This document shows positions 21,375 through 31,744 of a stretch of DNA of 64,000 bases, in pieces. A program made the position numbers and the translations under genes. A model generated the notes under the pieces. The model saw only the letters and a list, made by a program, of their open reading frames with translations. It did no database searches and was not told the origin of the DNA. This stretch comes from Congeria kusceri (lineage: Eukaryota > Mollusca > Bivalvia > Myida > Dreissenidae): the NCBI GenBank assembly GCA_027627225.1, contig JAPFQT010000087.1:608501-672500 (forward strand), read 5' to 3'. Numbering within the stretch: position 1 is the stretch's first letter; every line of letters starts with the position of its first letter.

Positions 21375-21660
21375 ATCAGGCCCAGTCAACGAAAGGGAAG
21401 CAACTGTTTCTCGGAACCTGCAAAGAAGTAAAATCGAGTTGTCTCCAGTGCTATTTTGTAGTGCATTTTCATGTCCGCTGAGTGTATGATCAGGATATTT
21501 TGATCGCAAGCACAATAATAAAGAGCTGTATAATCATATTTGAATAGTTTTTATTTTTATGACATGTGTTTACATTTCCTAATGGAGTTTTCTAAAATTA
21601 TAAGTTACTAGTAGTTAATAGCAAGCATTGCTTAATTTCGTTTAAGAAAATGCAAAGGTA
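21375..21660 (+). repeat. Dispersed repeat, GGATATTTTGATCGC family (copy 1)
   Basis: GGGAAGCAACTG...GAGTTGTCTCC, then TCAGGATATTTTGATCGC, AATAAAGAGC, TTGTTTTTATTTTTATGA-like and TTTCCTAATGGA occur in order. Matching blocks lie at 27.67-27.88 kb and 47.8-47.96 kb. Type unknown. Confidence 0.6.
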
Positions 21661-21789
21661 GAGCGACAACGCATCGGACAATACCATGTTGTTGTAGAAA
21701 GTAAATCGACACGAATTAATTAATCAAACTAGATGCCTGTTGGCACATGTCGCCCCCGTTGTCAAGAAAGCAACTTGTATGGTAATTAT

Positions 21790-22600
21790 TTTAAATTTTT
21801 CTAACAAGCAGATCTTCTCCTTTGACCATGAAGTGTGACCTTGACCTTTGAGCTAAGGACACAGGTCTTGCGTGCGACACGCCATCTCCACATGGTGAAA
21901 TTTGTGTGTAGTTATTTTTAAATTGCCTGATGAATGATGAAGTCACACTCCGGACAAGCTGTATTATGTATATATTTGATCTTTGACCTCTAAGTGTGAC
22001 CTTGACCTTTGAGCCAAGGACACTGGTCTGTCGTTCAACACGCTGTCTTCGCGTGGTGAACATCTGTGTCAATTTATATTAAAATTGCATGATGAATGAT
22101 GAAGTTACAGTCAGCACAGGCTGTATTATGCCAATATTTGATCTCTTACCTCTAAGTGTGACCTTGACCTTTGGCCAGGGACACAGGTCTTGCGCGCGAC
22201 ACGCTGTCTCCACACGTAACATTTGTGGCAAGTTATTTTAAAATTGCCTGACGAATAATGAAGTTACAGTCCGGACAAGCTGTATTATGTCTATATTTGA
22301 TCTTTGACCTCTAAGTGTGACCATGACCTTTGAGCCAGGGACACAGGTCTTGCGTTCAATACGCCGTCTCAACATGGTGAACATCTGTGGCAATTTATAT
22401 TAAAATTGCATGATGAATGATGAAGTTACAATCCAGACAAGCTGTATTATGCCTATATTTGATATATGACCTCTAAGTGTGACCTTGACCTTTGAGGTAG
22501 GGACACAGGTCTTGCGCCCGACACGTTGTCTCCACATGGTGAACAATTGTGGCAAGTTATTTTAAAAATACCTGATACATGAGGATGTTACATTCCGTAC
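21790..22600 (+). repeat. 161-bp tandem repeat with TGACCTTGACCTTT core
   Basis: About five units; AAGTGTGACC recurs at about 21834, 21995, 22157, 22316 and 22478 (spacing 161, 162, 159, 162). Each unit has GTGTGACCTTGACCTTTGAG, GGACACAGGTCTTGCG, CACGCTGTCTCCACATGGTG and ATGAATGATGAAGTTACAGT. The core contains TCAAGGTCA-type nuclear receptor half-sites on the minus strand. Confidence 0.9.
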
Positions 22601-22920
22601 AAGATCGGGCGGACGCACGCACGGACGCACTCACGCACATACACCGAACCGCTATTGCAACAACTAGGTCGAGCTGACCGCAGGCGGGCACGACAAAAAG
22701 GGGAATAAGTCTGTCAAAATACAAAATAGAGGTATCGGGTTTGCTTTCCCTGGTGGAGACATTGATAGTCAAGAAGTATTTCAAGTTTCAAGTAAATACC
22801 CTTGATTGTATTCAAGATTTTTGACATGTTTAAAACGTTAACCTTGGCCGGACAGCCTAACGGACGGACGCAAGGACGGACGGTTCGATTTTAATATGCC
22901 CTCCTTCGGGGGCATACACA
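22601..22920 (+). repeat. Terminal part of bivalve-type element (GGACGGACG...GGGGGCATA)
   Basis: GGGCGGACGCACGCACGGAC follows the last 161-bp unit. A second terminus CGGACGGACGCAAGGACGGA, then TGCCCTCCTTCGGGGGCATA, a small terminal hairpin, closes the block. The same style of end is seen at 26.4 kb and, degraded, at 43.08 and 53.27 kb. Confidence 0.6.
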
Positions 22921-23140
22921 TTAACAAAGGGCAATAACTCCAGAATTATGAAGTGCAGAGTAACGGTTATTGTGCAGTGAACTTCTATTCAATGAGATAT
23001 ATCCACCTTTGAAGTTTTAAGTTAATAACGGCCTCTTATAAAATTATGAAGCGCAGAGTTATGGTTCTTATGCACTGCACTTCTCAATGAGACATATGAA
23101 GTTTCAAGTTAATTGCTTCATCGCTTTTGAAGTTAACGTG
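22921..23140 (+). repeat. Two-unit dispersed repeat (AATTATGAAG-GCAGAGT)
   Basis: AATTATGAAGTGCAGAGTAA and AATTATGAAGCGCAGAGTTA head two diverged copies of about 100-120 bp that share GTGCAGTGAACTTCT-like and AATGAGA-ATAT blocks. No gene. Confidence 0.5.
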
Positions 23141-23615
23141 CAAGTTTACGTACGGCAAACAAACCACCTCTGCCGCCGTCGAAAAATACCCTGACTAAAA
23201 CGTAACATAACCGTATACGCTGAAATAAAGTAAACTAATGTCATTGAATAACTAATTTATTAAGGTCAGATTTTTTCCAATAAACAAGGGGAGAAACGCT
23301 GATGTTTCAGATACGTTTATACTAAGTTGACTTTCTCCATGCATGTTTTACCCCACCGGAATCCACCCAACAGAAAGTGGAACCACAATTTAAAATGACG
23401 AAAAAGAACAATGTGAAATATCACCTCATTGCTTTCTATAACCATATCAAATTTCATAGTCCTAGTTTGTTTAGTTTGGTTACTTCTCGATTTCTGATTC
23501 CGACAATGTTGATTATATTTATGATTTTTTACCACATCAAAAAGCAATTACGTTAATAAAGTAAGACAATAATGGAAATTATCAGTACAATAACAATGGA
23601 TTGTTAATGACTTAA
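23141..23615. other. No gene seen
   Basis: AT-rich sequence. Frames are short and unrecognised. Confidence 0.5.
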
Positions 23616-23621
23616 TGAATT

Positions 23622-23700
23622 AAAATAGTAGTAGTGGTGGTGGCAGTACTAGTAGTAGCAGCTACAGCAGCAGCAGCGGCAGTAGTAGTAATGATGATAA
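23622..23700. repeat. Imperfect (AGT/GGT/AGC)n microsatellite
   Basis: Trinucleotide runs TAGTAGTAGTGGTGGTGGC, then CAGCAGCAGC, then AGTAGTAGTAATGATGAT. Confidence 0.85.
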
Positions 23701-23744
23701 GACTAATGAATGGTTGAACTAATAAAACTTCGCAATTTCACGAT

Positions 23745-23860
23745 ACCGGTATACTCGTGCACAGTGCACATGTACTGTCAGTAAACGTTTTATGTTTCAA
23801 TCGATATCGGTAAAGCACGAGGAAATCGTGAAATGCGTGGTTTACACACGAAAGCTAAAT
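23745..23860. repeat. Inverted-repeat element, CACGAG/CTCGTG family (copy 2)
   Basis: CACGATACCGGTATACTCGTGC and GCACGAGGAAATCGTG are near-inverted ends about 75 bp apart, followed by AAATGCGTGGTTTACACAC as in the other copies. Confidence 0.65.
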
Positions 23861-23914
23861 TTAGCTTTTGGTGGTCTTTGTTTAAAATACAAGCACGTCA
23901 GATGGAATGCAGAT

Positions 23915-24000
23915 TAAAACCACCACCACCAAGAGCAACAAAAACAACAACATCATCACCATCATCATAATCAACAACAACAACAGCAACAACAAAAATT
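23915..24000. repeat. Mixed (ACC)n/(ATC)n/(AAC)n microsatellite
   Basis: Runs of CCACCACCACC, ATCATCACCATCATCAT and CAACAACAACAACAGCAAC. Low complexity. Confidence 0.85.
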
Positions 24001-24084
24001 ATTCAAGATGTTTTACAAACGTTTGATGTTTAACGCAGCATAAGTTGCAATTAAACGTATTTCCCTCTAATTAAGCAATGGTTA

Positions 24085-24165
24085 AAAATCTTAAAATAAT
24101 TCCTGGATCCAGACAGTGATCCGGATCACCACCAAAATCTAATCATTTCTTTATTGGCTCGTGTT
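24085..24165. repeat. Dispersed repeat, TGGATCCAGACAGTGATCC family (copy 2)
   Basis: ATTCCTGGATCCAGACAGTG then ATCCGGATCACCACCAAAA. See the copy at 3.83 kb. Confidence 0.6.
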
Positions 24166-24238
24166 CAACATTCACAGAAAATTTTATGCAAAAGCGATCA
24201 CAACTTTTTGCGAAAAGTTGCTTACTAAGAAACAAACA

Positions 24239-25225
24239 TACTGGCGCAGTGCCTAAATCCGCCACTTGCCTAAATACGCCACCCCATCCGAATAAGCGGG
24301 GTTTTTTTTACCGGCGATTTCTATTTTGTTGATCTCGATCAATCAGGTACTTTCCCTTAACAATGCTGACGAGTTTTCATCTTGATTTTTGCATAAATGA
24401 ATATTTTATTCAATTAGTTTGTACATAACCCCTACATGCAAACTAGCTGCATGCGGAGATTTTATTTCATACTGTGCATGCGCAGTGTTGAGGCCCCGCA
24501 TGGTGTCCATGATAAAATTTAATTATTGTGTTTTAATATTATGTGCATGTGAGCATGTGCAGGATAAAAATAACCATTATTCATTAGCATTACATACAAT
24601 AAAATGCGGAAAGAACTGCTTATTAAGAGCGCAAATGTCTCGCTTCTCAAAACCCTAATTATTTGTCCCACGTGCATGCAGGGCCTCAGTTTCAGAGCTA
24701 TTTTTAGAAATACAAATGAGTTTTTGAAGAAATTGAAACCTTGTTTCGACAACGAGCTGCTTAATATGGAAAATTAAATAAGAACAATAGTAAAATATGA
24801 AATAAGCATGTCCCCGTTCCTGATCTACGATTTTCACCATGCAACTTCGGATCACCGTGTTTATTTTAAACACTAGAAAATGAACCTTAAAGAAACAAAA
24901 GTGGGAGTTTTGGCAATAGAAGTCAATAGAAGTTGCTTTGAATACAGAATTCATAAAAGAATATTATTTTCGAGCAATTTGAGCATTTTAAAGAGAGGTG
25001 GCGGATTTAGGCACTCCCACGCTCATTTTTTTACACTGTTTAGGCCTTCGGTCTCAATAAATATTTTTCATTTGCCAAGTATTTGAAATGTAACCAAAAC
25101 ACGCCAGTAAATGCACATTAAACCTAACTTGATTTATGTGAATTTTTATGTGAATCGGTAAACAAATTTTGAAAATATCTTAAAAAGACCCCCAAAATGT
25201 CGCGGATTTAGGCATTGCGCCAGTA
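24239..25225. mobile_element. 0.99-kb TA-flanked TIR element, copy 1
   Basis: The left end TACTGGCGCAGTGCC continues as TAAATCCGC; the reverse-complemented right end is identical over 24 bp except for one base (GCGCAATGCC). TA at both outer edges suggests Tc1/mariner-type TA targeting. Each terminus carries the motif twice: CCTAAATCCGCCAC then CCTAAATACGCCACC on the left, and GGCGGATTTAGGCACTCC at about 25000 plus the true end on the right. No transposase frame is present. A second copy is at 48.2 kb. Confidence 0.85.
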
Positions 25226-25244
25226 CCGGTTGACAAAAACACAA

Positions 25245-25310
25245 TACTGCTACTACTAATAATAATAATTATTATTATCATTATCATTATTTTTATTATT
25301 ATAAAACTTT
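25245..25310. repeat. (AAT)n/(ATT)n inverted microsatellite
   Basis: CTACTAATAATAATAATT is followed by ATTATTATCATTATC and TTTTTATTATTAT. The two halves are complementary. Confidence 0.8.
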
Positions 25311-25443
25311 CGTACAATATATTAAATACTTTACATTTCGTAGCATAAATGAAATCATCATCTTGATTAAATTACATACTTGCCGGTAAATGATGCAGCA
25401 CATTATTATTAATTTCTAACTTACATGAACTCTGAAAAAAAAG

Positions 25444-25760
25444 TGTTCTGTATCGGCCAATAAACAACGATTTGGAGTTCTGATGCGTAGGAATTAAACC
25501 ATGAGGGCGCTTACCCGAGTGGTTTAATAGCTACGCATCAGAACGACCAAGAGTTGTTTATTGGCAAACAACAACGATATTGCGAAAATAATTTTGATTC
25601 TAACATGATCTGACAAGTATTTTTGCAACTGTAATGAGATCTACATTTTACTATGCTGCGCTCAGATTTGGGACTACTTTTAGCGCTATTTAAAAGGTAG
25701 TTAAACAACAATATTTTTGTCCTTTGTCTATAGAAAAATCAGCGAGTATCATTTCAGAAT
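25444..25760 (+). mobile_element. Nested-hairpin element, near full-length copy
   Basis: Starts at TCTGTATCGGCCAATAAACA, keeps the complete inner palindrome with centre GGGCGCTTACCCGAGTGG, and the right module ends GAGTATCATTTCAGAAT. Confidence 0.82.
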
Positions 25761-25869
25761 TATATGTTAATTATACGAACTAGTTAAGTAAAATTCTTTA
25801 TTAGTTAAAGACTAGATGTGTTACAGACACGGATGTCTCCACGATGCATGTTAGGACACAGACAAAGGG

Positions 25870-26470
25870 CGTGTCGCCAACACTAATTTTTGCCTTCACA
25901 CATTTATTTTCATTTAAATTTTGTAGTGAAAAAACAACAACACAGGGCCATAATTCTGCCATAATTGGTTGCAGCCATTATACCTTTCTTTACGATCACC
26001 TACATGGTAAGGTTTTTTTTTCAGCTTGTAAAGTTTGTGCAAAATCCGCCAAGTAGTTGAAGAGGAGTTGAGTCCACACAATTTCGGGAATATATTTTAG
26101 AGAGTAAAAATGAAAGGACCATAATTCTGCCAAAATTGGTTGCAGCCAAAGTTCATTCCTTTACAATCATCTACACATTAAGGTTCTTTAGCTGTTAAAG
26201 TTTTAGCAAAATCGACCCAGCAGTTAAAGAAGGGTTGAGCACACAAAATTTTAAAGTGGAAAAAAACAACAAAGGGCCATAATTCTGCCAAAATTGGTCG
26301 CAGTACAAATATAATCCTTAACGATCATCTACACATTGAGGTTCTTTAGCTGTTAAAGTTTGAGCGAAATAGGCACAGCAGTTAAAGAGGAGTTGAGCAC
26401 AAACTATTTCGGGACGTACGGACGGACAAGTGCAACTCTTAATGCCTCCTACTTTGTGGGGGCATAACAA
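25870..26470 (+). repeat. ~165-bp tandem repeat ending GGACGTACGGACGGAC
   Basis: CCATAATTCTGCC recurs at about 25948, 26119 and 26277 (spacing 171 and 158). Units share GGTTGCAG, CATCTACACATTAAGGTTCT, GCTGTTAAAGTTTTAGC and CAGTTAAAGAAGGGTTGAGC. The block closes with GGGACGTACGGACGGAC and TGCCTCC...GGGGGCATAAC. Confidence 0.85.
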
Positions 26471-26479
26471 GTGCATTTC

Positions 26480-26760
26480 GTTCTAAGTATTAATTTATAT
26501 CCCGGACGTGTGATGCGATATTCACGGCCGAAATATCGTTGAATTCCTGTCAAAGCAACTAAGTCATTGTGTATTTCAGGTCCGTGAAGTTCGTTAGGTA
26601 ATGGATATTGGGTATTCAATATCGAGTCAAGGTCGAATATCCAGCTGGCCTCCAATACCCTCGAGATTGGATATTCAAAATATACCGGATATCGAGGCAG
26701 GGATGAATACGCAGCTAGGTATTGGGTATTCGTGAAATACAAGTCAAAGTACAAAGCGAC
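26480..26760. repeat. Degenerate GATATTC / TGGGTATTC repeats
   Basis: TATTGGGTATTCAATATCGA, GGTCGAATATCCAGCTGG, GGATATTCAAAATATACC and TATTGGGTATTCGTGAAATA are imperfect direct and inverted copies within 280 bp. No gene. Confidence 0.5.
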
Positions 26761-27390
26761 AATAACGACCCTTAAAGCCCTTTAAGTTATACAAATATTA
26801 ACTTTTTTTATAGAGACTAAAATTACAGAATTTTTTTGTTAAAAAAATTTCATAAGGCCGAAAATAAAATACTGTTTGTTTCCCGGCTTCGCCTTGGGCA
26901 ACAGTATTTCCTCGGGTAGACAAAATGCACTATCGCCCTCAAAGAATGCAATATTTATATATTATTTGGTGGATCAATGAAAGAAGTTCTCGCAACTAAA
27001 TGCAAGTTATTATTTCAAGTATTGAAATCGAAGACATTTTCCATTTTTAAAACCACTAAGATTTTACTTCTTTTACTACGTATTTTACATAAAGGGCGGT
27101 TGTTAACATTCGCAACCGTCCACGCGTCATTATTGGGCTTCATACGGCCAAATGCATGTCAAAGAGGGACTGCACGATTATCATAGATTTATTCCGGGTC
27201 CGTTTCGTTACCCACTTACAAAAAACGCTTTATATAACATTTATAGAAAAACGTCAACATTGACAAAAACTAGTCCATTTATCGAAAAATGCAAACATAT
27301 ATTTTCTGTCAATACAGACCCGTTTATCCTACAGCAACGTCTACATTCGGTTTTCAATTGGAAAATCAGAAATGTATTATATACATCATC
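26761..27390. other. No gene confirmed
   Basis: AT-rich. A 116-codon frame at 27152-27502 runs into the TIR element at 27.4 kb and shows no known motif, so I do not call it. TACTGTTTGTTTCCCGGC / GGGCAACAGTAT near 26870-26910 forms a short imperfect hairpin. Confidence 0.45.
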
Positions 27391-27657
27391 CCTGGGGCCG
27401 TATTCCAGAACAATCTTAAATAATATCTTATTCTTAACCGTAAAACCAACATTTTATTTAACTCGTTATTTCATTTGTACAGCGCATTGTGCTGACTGTT
27501 AATTAATTATCACATATAGTATTCATGTTTGTTCATATAAACATAATCATAATTACAACATTATACGCAGTTCTTAAAATATAACAGTTTGAAATTTTTA
27601 ACTTAAGTGAAAGTATTATAAGATGCACTCAAGATGCTTCTGGAATACGACCCCTGG
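27391..27657. mobile_element. TIR element (GGGGCCGTATTCCAGAA), CCTGG-flanked
   Basis: The left end GGGGCCGTATTCCAGAA (27394) and the reverse-complemented right end GGGGTCGTATTCCAGAA match at 16 of 17 positions. CCTGG is at 27391-27395 and 27653-27657. The AT-rich interior has inverted TTCTTAA-type words. Same family as the elements at 0.72 and 11.6 kb. Confidence 0.8.
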
Positions 27658-27664
27658 TTATTGT

Positions 27665-27880
27665 CTGTGTGCCGATTAATATAAGGGAAGCAACTGCTGA
27701 TAGGAGTTTGTCTAAGAGTAACACCTAGTTGTCTCCCGTGTTAATTTAATCGAATTTGTTGACCTAAGCATTCGCTTGTATAACAGCATTATTTTGGTCG
27801 CGAAAACAATACTTTAAAGACGATCACTATAATTATAGTTTGACTGCTTTCATTTTATTAATATTGAATAGCACATTTAT
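27665..27880 (+). repeat. Dispersed repeat, GGATATTTTGATCGC family (copy 2)
   Basis: AAGGGAAGCAACTGCTGAT, CTAGTTGTCTCCCGTG and TTTTGGTCGCGAAAACAATA occur in the order seen at 21.4 kb. Confidence 0.55.
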
Positions 27881-28159
27881 AATACGTTACATCTCATAAT
27901 AGGCTTCACTTCTTTAAAACTAGATAAAATGCCATCGTAAGGCATATGATAATCGTAGGGAAAGACCTAGCTTCAATAAAGGTACAGGGTGCTGCTAAAA
28001 AGGTGCAGGGTGGAAAACCGGACCAGTTTGTTGATATTTTCCATATATTTCCTACATCCAGGGTTTTCATGAATTTAATGCTTCCGATTAAGGTTTTTCA
28101 ACATCGTCTATTTATTTGTCACTGAATATTTGCAAAAATATGTTGAAATTCAAAAGATA
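27881..28159. other. No gene seen
   Basis: Includes a GGTACAGGGTGCTGCTAAAA / AGGTGCAGGGTGG direct repeat near 27980. Otherwise AT-rich and featureless. Confidence 0.5.
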
Positions 28160-28423
28160 CTAAACATGTCTGTGTTGACCAGCCCAGAAGGGCATCAAGG
28201 GGGTAACCAAAATAGGAGCAGGGTGCAGCAGATCTTTCCCTATAATCGCCTCCAGAAGACTAATTGTTTGGGTACAAAAGTAGTGTTAGATGCGGTAGAC
28301 GACCCGTTCGAAAGGCGACCCTTTAGTGCCCGGTGTAAAGCAATTAAACAGCACCTCGGGGGCTTGAACCTGCGACGCCTGGGTTTTTGAACCCAGTGTT
28401 TTACCACTAGACCACGGATCCGC
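28160..28423 (-). repeat. tRNA-derived SINE, minus strand
   Basis: Read on the minus strand from 28423: GCGGATCCGTGGTCTAGTGG (box A), an anticodon arm CTGGG-TTCAAAA-CCCAG with CAA in the anticodon position, and box B GGTTCAAGCC at 28370-28361. The 3' acceptor strand does not pair with GCGGATC, so it is a SINE head and not a working tRNA. The body (TTTACACCGGGCACTAAAGG, GTCTTCTGGAGGCGAT) matches the element at 52.1-52.4 kb, which shows that the two share a family. Confidence 0.8.
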
Positions 28424-28635
28424 TATGAAAGATACTTTCATGTCTCTAATCACGTGTTCAGGAAGATATCACTATCAATAAACATAATTATAATATATGC
28501 AAACATAGCAAAGGAAAACATCCATGCTCGACTAATGTGTTTTCAATATTTCTCTAAGCGCACATACATCGCTCACAAAACGCACACCTTACATTGGTCT
28601 ATTTAATTGTTTTATTAAATCGCTTAAAGTTTTGC
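28424..28635. other. No gene seen
   Basis: AT-rich spacer. Confidence 0.5.
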
Positions 28636-29015
28636 TTATTTCATATCAGAGGACAGCACGCTCGACCATTCGAAGTATTTCAGTTAGTTCATATTTTGGA
28701 TAGTGGAAGGGGCAAACATTTGTTAAAATACAAAACTTTTACGTGAAGCCTTGTATAGTTTATACATTTTTGGAACAAAAATTTAACCAAAAAAATATAT
28801 GTAAAAAGTGTGCATAACTCTGTCAAAATACAAAACAGAGTTATGGGGAATGTTGTCCTTGATACTGGAATTATAGTCCAAGTTTCAAGAGAATAACTTA
28901 TGTAGTTTTGAAGTTACAAGACTTTTGAATACAAACTTTAACCAGAAAATCGATGTGAAAATTCAGACGCCGACGCCGGGGGTAGTAGGAAATCTCACCT
29001 ATCCTGTGAATAGTC
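28636..29015 (+). repeat. GACAGCACGCTCGAC...GACGCCGACGCCGG family (copy 1)
   Basis: Opens with GAGGACAGCACGCTCGAC and ATTCGAAGTATTTCAGTTAG, carries the CATAACTCTGTCAAAATACA unit once or twice, and closes with GACGCCGACGCCGGGGGTAG and GTCGAGCTAAAAATCAG. The same start and end flank the blocks at 55.1-56.9 and 57.84-58.26 kb. Confidence 0.72.
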
Positions 29016-29584
29016 GAGCTAAAAATCAGTTTCTATCTACAAAACGTATATAGCTATTAAATGATGGTATTATATGAAAGTTAAGCTACAAGGGAGGTAT
29101 AGTTTACTTATCCATGGTATTCCTTACTCCTTAGTGTAGTTTTGAGAAAATGCCATAGCATGCTAATCGAAAGGTTGTTATACATAAAACATTGGAAAAG
29201 TAGCAGTCTATAGACACCTGAATAACTCCACCTTAGACGCATCGAGTACAATAACTCGGTTATAACGGGTAAACTTTTAATGAGTCATGACTGACTGTTG
29301 GATGCTTTATTTTGTTCAAATCCACCACCTGTGAATGTTTTCGAATACAGCGATACAAAATTTGCAGCCGGCTGAATTAAACATGTTTAAATTCTTTAAA
29401 CGCAGGCATCTAAACTCTTCGGAAAGAAGCACAAATCTAAAATAGTGTACAATATATGCGTATAAGCAGAAAAGAGCCTTCCGCAATAATTATGCGGATA
29501 CGGATACGCTTGCGGATGCGGACATACGGAAAAGAGGCCTAATACACAATTCTATCTATTTATAGAACAAGTCAAGGTGTTTGT
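29016..29584. other. No gene seen
   Basis: AT-rich. A short GCGGATACGGATACGCTTGC repeat occurs near 29494-29530. Confidence 0.5.
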
Positions 29585-29705
29585 TTACATCAGCAACTGC
29601 GATGACATTTACGATATCCTCGTGCTCAGTGTACATGTACATTCAGTGTGAGTTTTCAGCTTCGATCGATAACGATTTATGCACGAGGAAACTGTGACAA
29701 GCGTA
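29585..29705. repeat. Inverted-repeat element, CACGAG/CTCGTG family (copy 3)
   Basis: ACGATATCCTCGTGC (29611) and GCACGAGGAAACTGTG (29681) are inverted ends around GTGTACATGTACATTCAGTG. The downstream GCGTAGTTTACAC agrees with copies 1 and 2. Confidence 0.65.
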
Positions 29706-30645
29706 GTTTACACATTATATACTGTTTAACATTTAAAAGCTGAGGTGGTATTAATAAAGCTCCGCAGAAATATCTTAACTTAAGATATACTCGTTCATTC
29801 AAAAAAAGACATGCTAATTCCAAGTTAATTTATCATGAAATAACACACTGGCATCTTCAAATGTTTTACATGTTACAGTTAAAGAAAAACATTTATCACC
29901 ATCTTTTGCTAGTTCAGGAGTTGTTTAAACATACAGCTTATTTGCTAAGTTCTAATGTATGTTCAATCACTGAAAGGTGGAATATAGAGTACATATATAA
30001 TTTAAGTGCTATGTGGTAAACATGCCGACATATCACATTTTTAAATGATATGTTCACAACAAACCGCACTATAAACTACAAGTATACGCTAGTTGTAAAA
30101 ATGCAAAACATATGCAATTGGGCGCACATCCCTTTATGACGGACGTTAACAAGACAATGACCAATGGTCTGCACGGTTTGCATGAGTAAGTAGTAAGCGG
30201 TAACGAAATAACGTGACTGCCTATAGCATAAAATGTCTATTTAAGTTACACCGAACAAGCGCACACAACTCATCAGTACGATTACTCCATAGAATTAGTC
30301 AAGGCCTGACTACGGACCTTTGCGACGATTAAACAATTGCATTCATGGTTAATATTTGTGTCATATCCTTAAAAATAATTATACTACAGAAATAAAATTC
30401 AACTAAATACTTCAGGTACAAATATTATGCGGTTTCACTGTGCAGCAAACATATGCAAAACAGGATTTCTAATGTAAGGGGAACTTACGTATTTCTGTAA
30501 TTAAACCCGATGTAATTCCACCCACTATATTATTATAATTTATGTCTCCCGAAGTGAAAACAAATATTACGTTTTAATCCGTTAATAGTATGCCTTCCAA
30601 GATAACTTCATAAGAAATTAGTTGAAAATCATGGCATAAAATAGT
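29706..30645. other. No gene seen
   Basis: AT-rich, unique-looking. No exon-like frame, RNA or repeat was recognised. Confidence 0.5.
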
Positions 30646-30646
30646 T

Positions 30647-31096
30647 CATACGTTCAAAGGCAAACACGCACATGTTCATAGGCAAAAACGCACATGTTCA
30701 TAGGCAAACACGCACATGTTCATAGGCAAACACGCACATGTTCATAGGCAAACACGCACATGTTCGTACGCGAACACGCACACGTCCATAGGCAAACACG
30801 CACACGTTCATAGGCAAACACGCACACGTTCATAGGCAAACACGCACACGTCCATAGGCAAACACGCACACGTTCATAGGCAAACACGCACACGTTCATA
30901 GGCAAACATGCACATGTTCGTACGCGAACACGCACACGTCCATAGGCAAACACGCACATGTTCACACGCGAACACGCACACGTTCATAGGCAAACACGCA
31001 CATGTTCATAGGCAAACATGCACATGTTCGTACGCGAACACGCACACGTCCATAGGCGAACACGCACATGTTCACACGCGAACACGCACACACGTT
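30647..31096 (+). repeat. 22-bp minisatellite (CATAGGCAAACACGCACA)
   Basis: About 20 units of 22 bp. Two unit types alternate in a higher-order pattern: TTCATAGGCAAACACGCACA and TTCGTACGCGAACACGCAC, the latter at about 30761, 30915 and 31025. Long frames of CLPMNVC or TRTCSHAN type on either strand come from the repeat. Confidence 0.93.
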
Positions 31097-31740
31097 AACT
31101 AACGATGTCTTTAGAGAACCTCAACAAATTTACAACTTTCCAATCAGTCAATGTCCAAAGAAATTTCATTCAGTTCTTTCATAAAACACTCAGCACGCAT
31201 GTTCTTGAACCTCGAACAAACAAAAGTTAAACAACAATGCGCTGACGTTTGCTAAGTTACTTTCGATCGGTTCAATTTTCAGGGAAAGATTTCTGCTAAC
31301 AAAATGAAGCAGGTAAGTGCACAACTAAAATGCAAAAACACGACGCACTTTGTGAAACAAGAACTATTACATCGCAATGTTATCATAAAAACACAATAAA
31401 ACATTCACGGTGTGCCCCTTTAAGGAAACGTTTAAGTTCCCATGTTGTCCGTTAACCAGTTCAACACCTGCAATTCATTAATTCAACGTTTTCTATTTCG
31501 TAGCAAGACAGAAAATTGTCCATTCGTCAATCTATGCACTGGTCCCTTTAAAACGCAACAACTCGCAATGTCGAAATATACTAGCATTGCAATAATTAAT
31601 ACTTTTTAATGCAGCTTTATATCTTTGAAAAAACTGATGATTTAATGGAGTGCAGTTTTAGCCTGACTAATAGTAAGTATTAATAATGTTGTCTGCTGCG
31701 GAATTGCAAAGAACAGAAAAGAACCCAGACAAAATGAATT
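31097..31740. other. No gene seen
   Basis: AT-rich. Nothing was recognised. Confidence 0.5.
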
Positions 31741-31744
31741 TGTT

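Noticed and set aside
27152..27502. 116-codon frame as a possible exon
   Set aside because: It runs into a MITE at 27391, has no recognisable domain and lacks convincing splice sites.
28361..28423. Functional tRNA-Leu gene on the minus strand
   Set aside because: A and B boxes and the anticodon arm are good, but the 3' side does not pair with the GCGGATC acceptor strand and the sequence continues into a SINE body.
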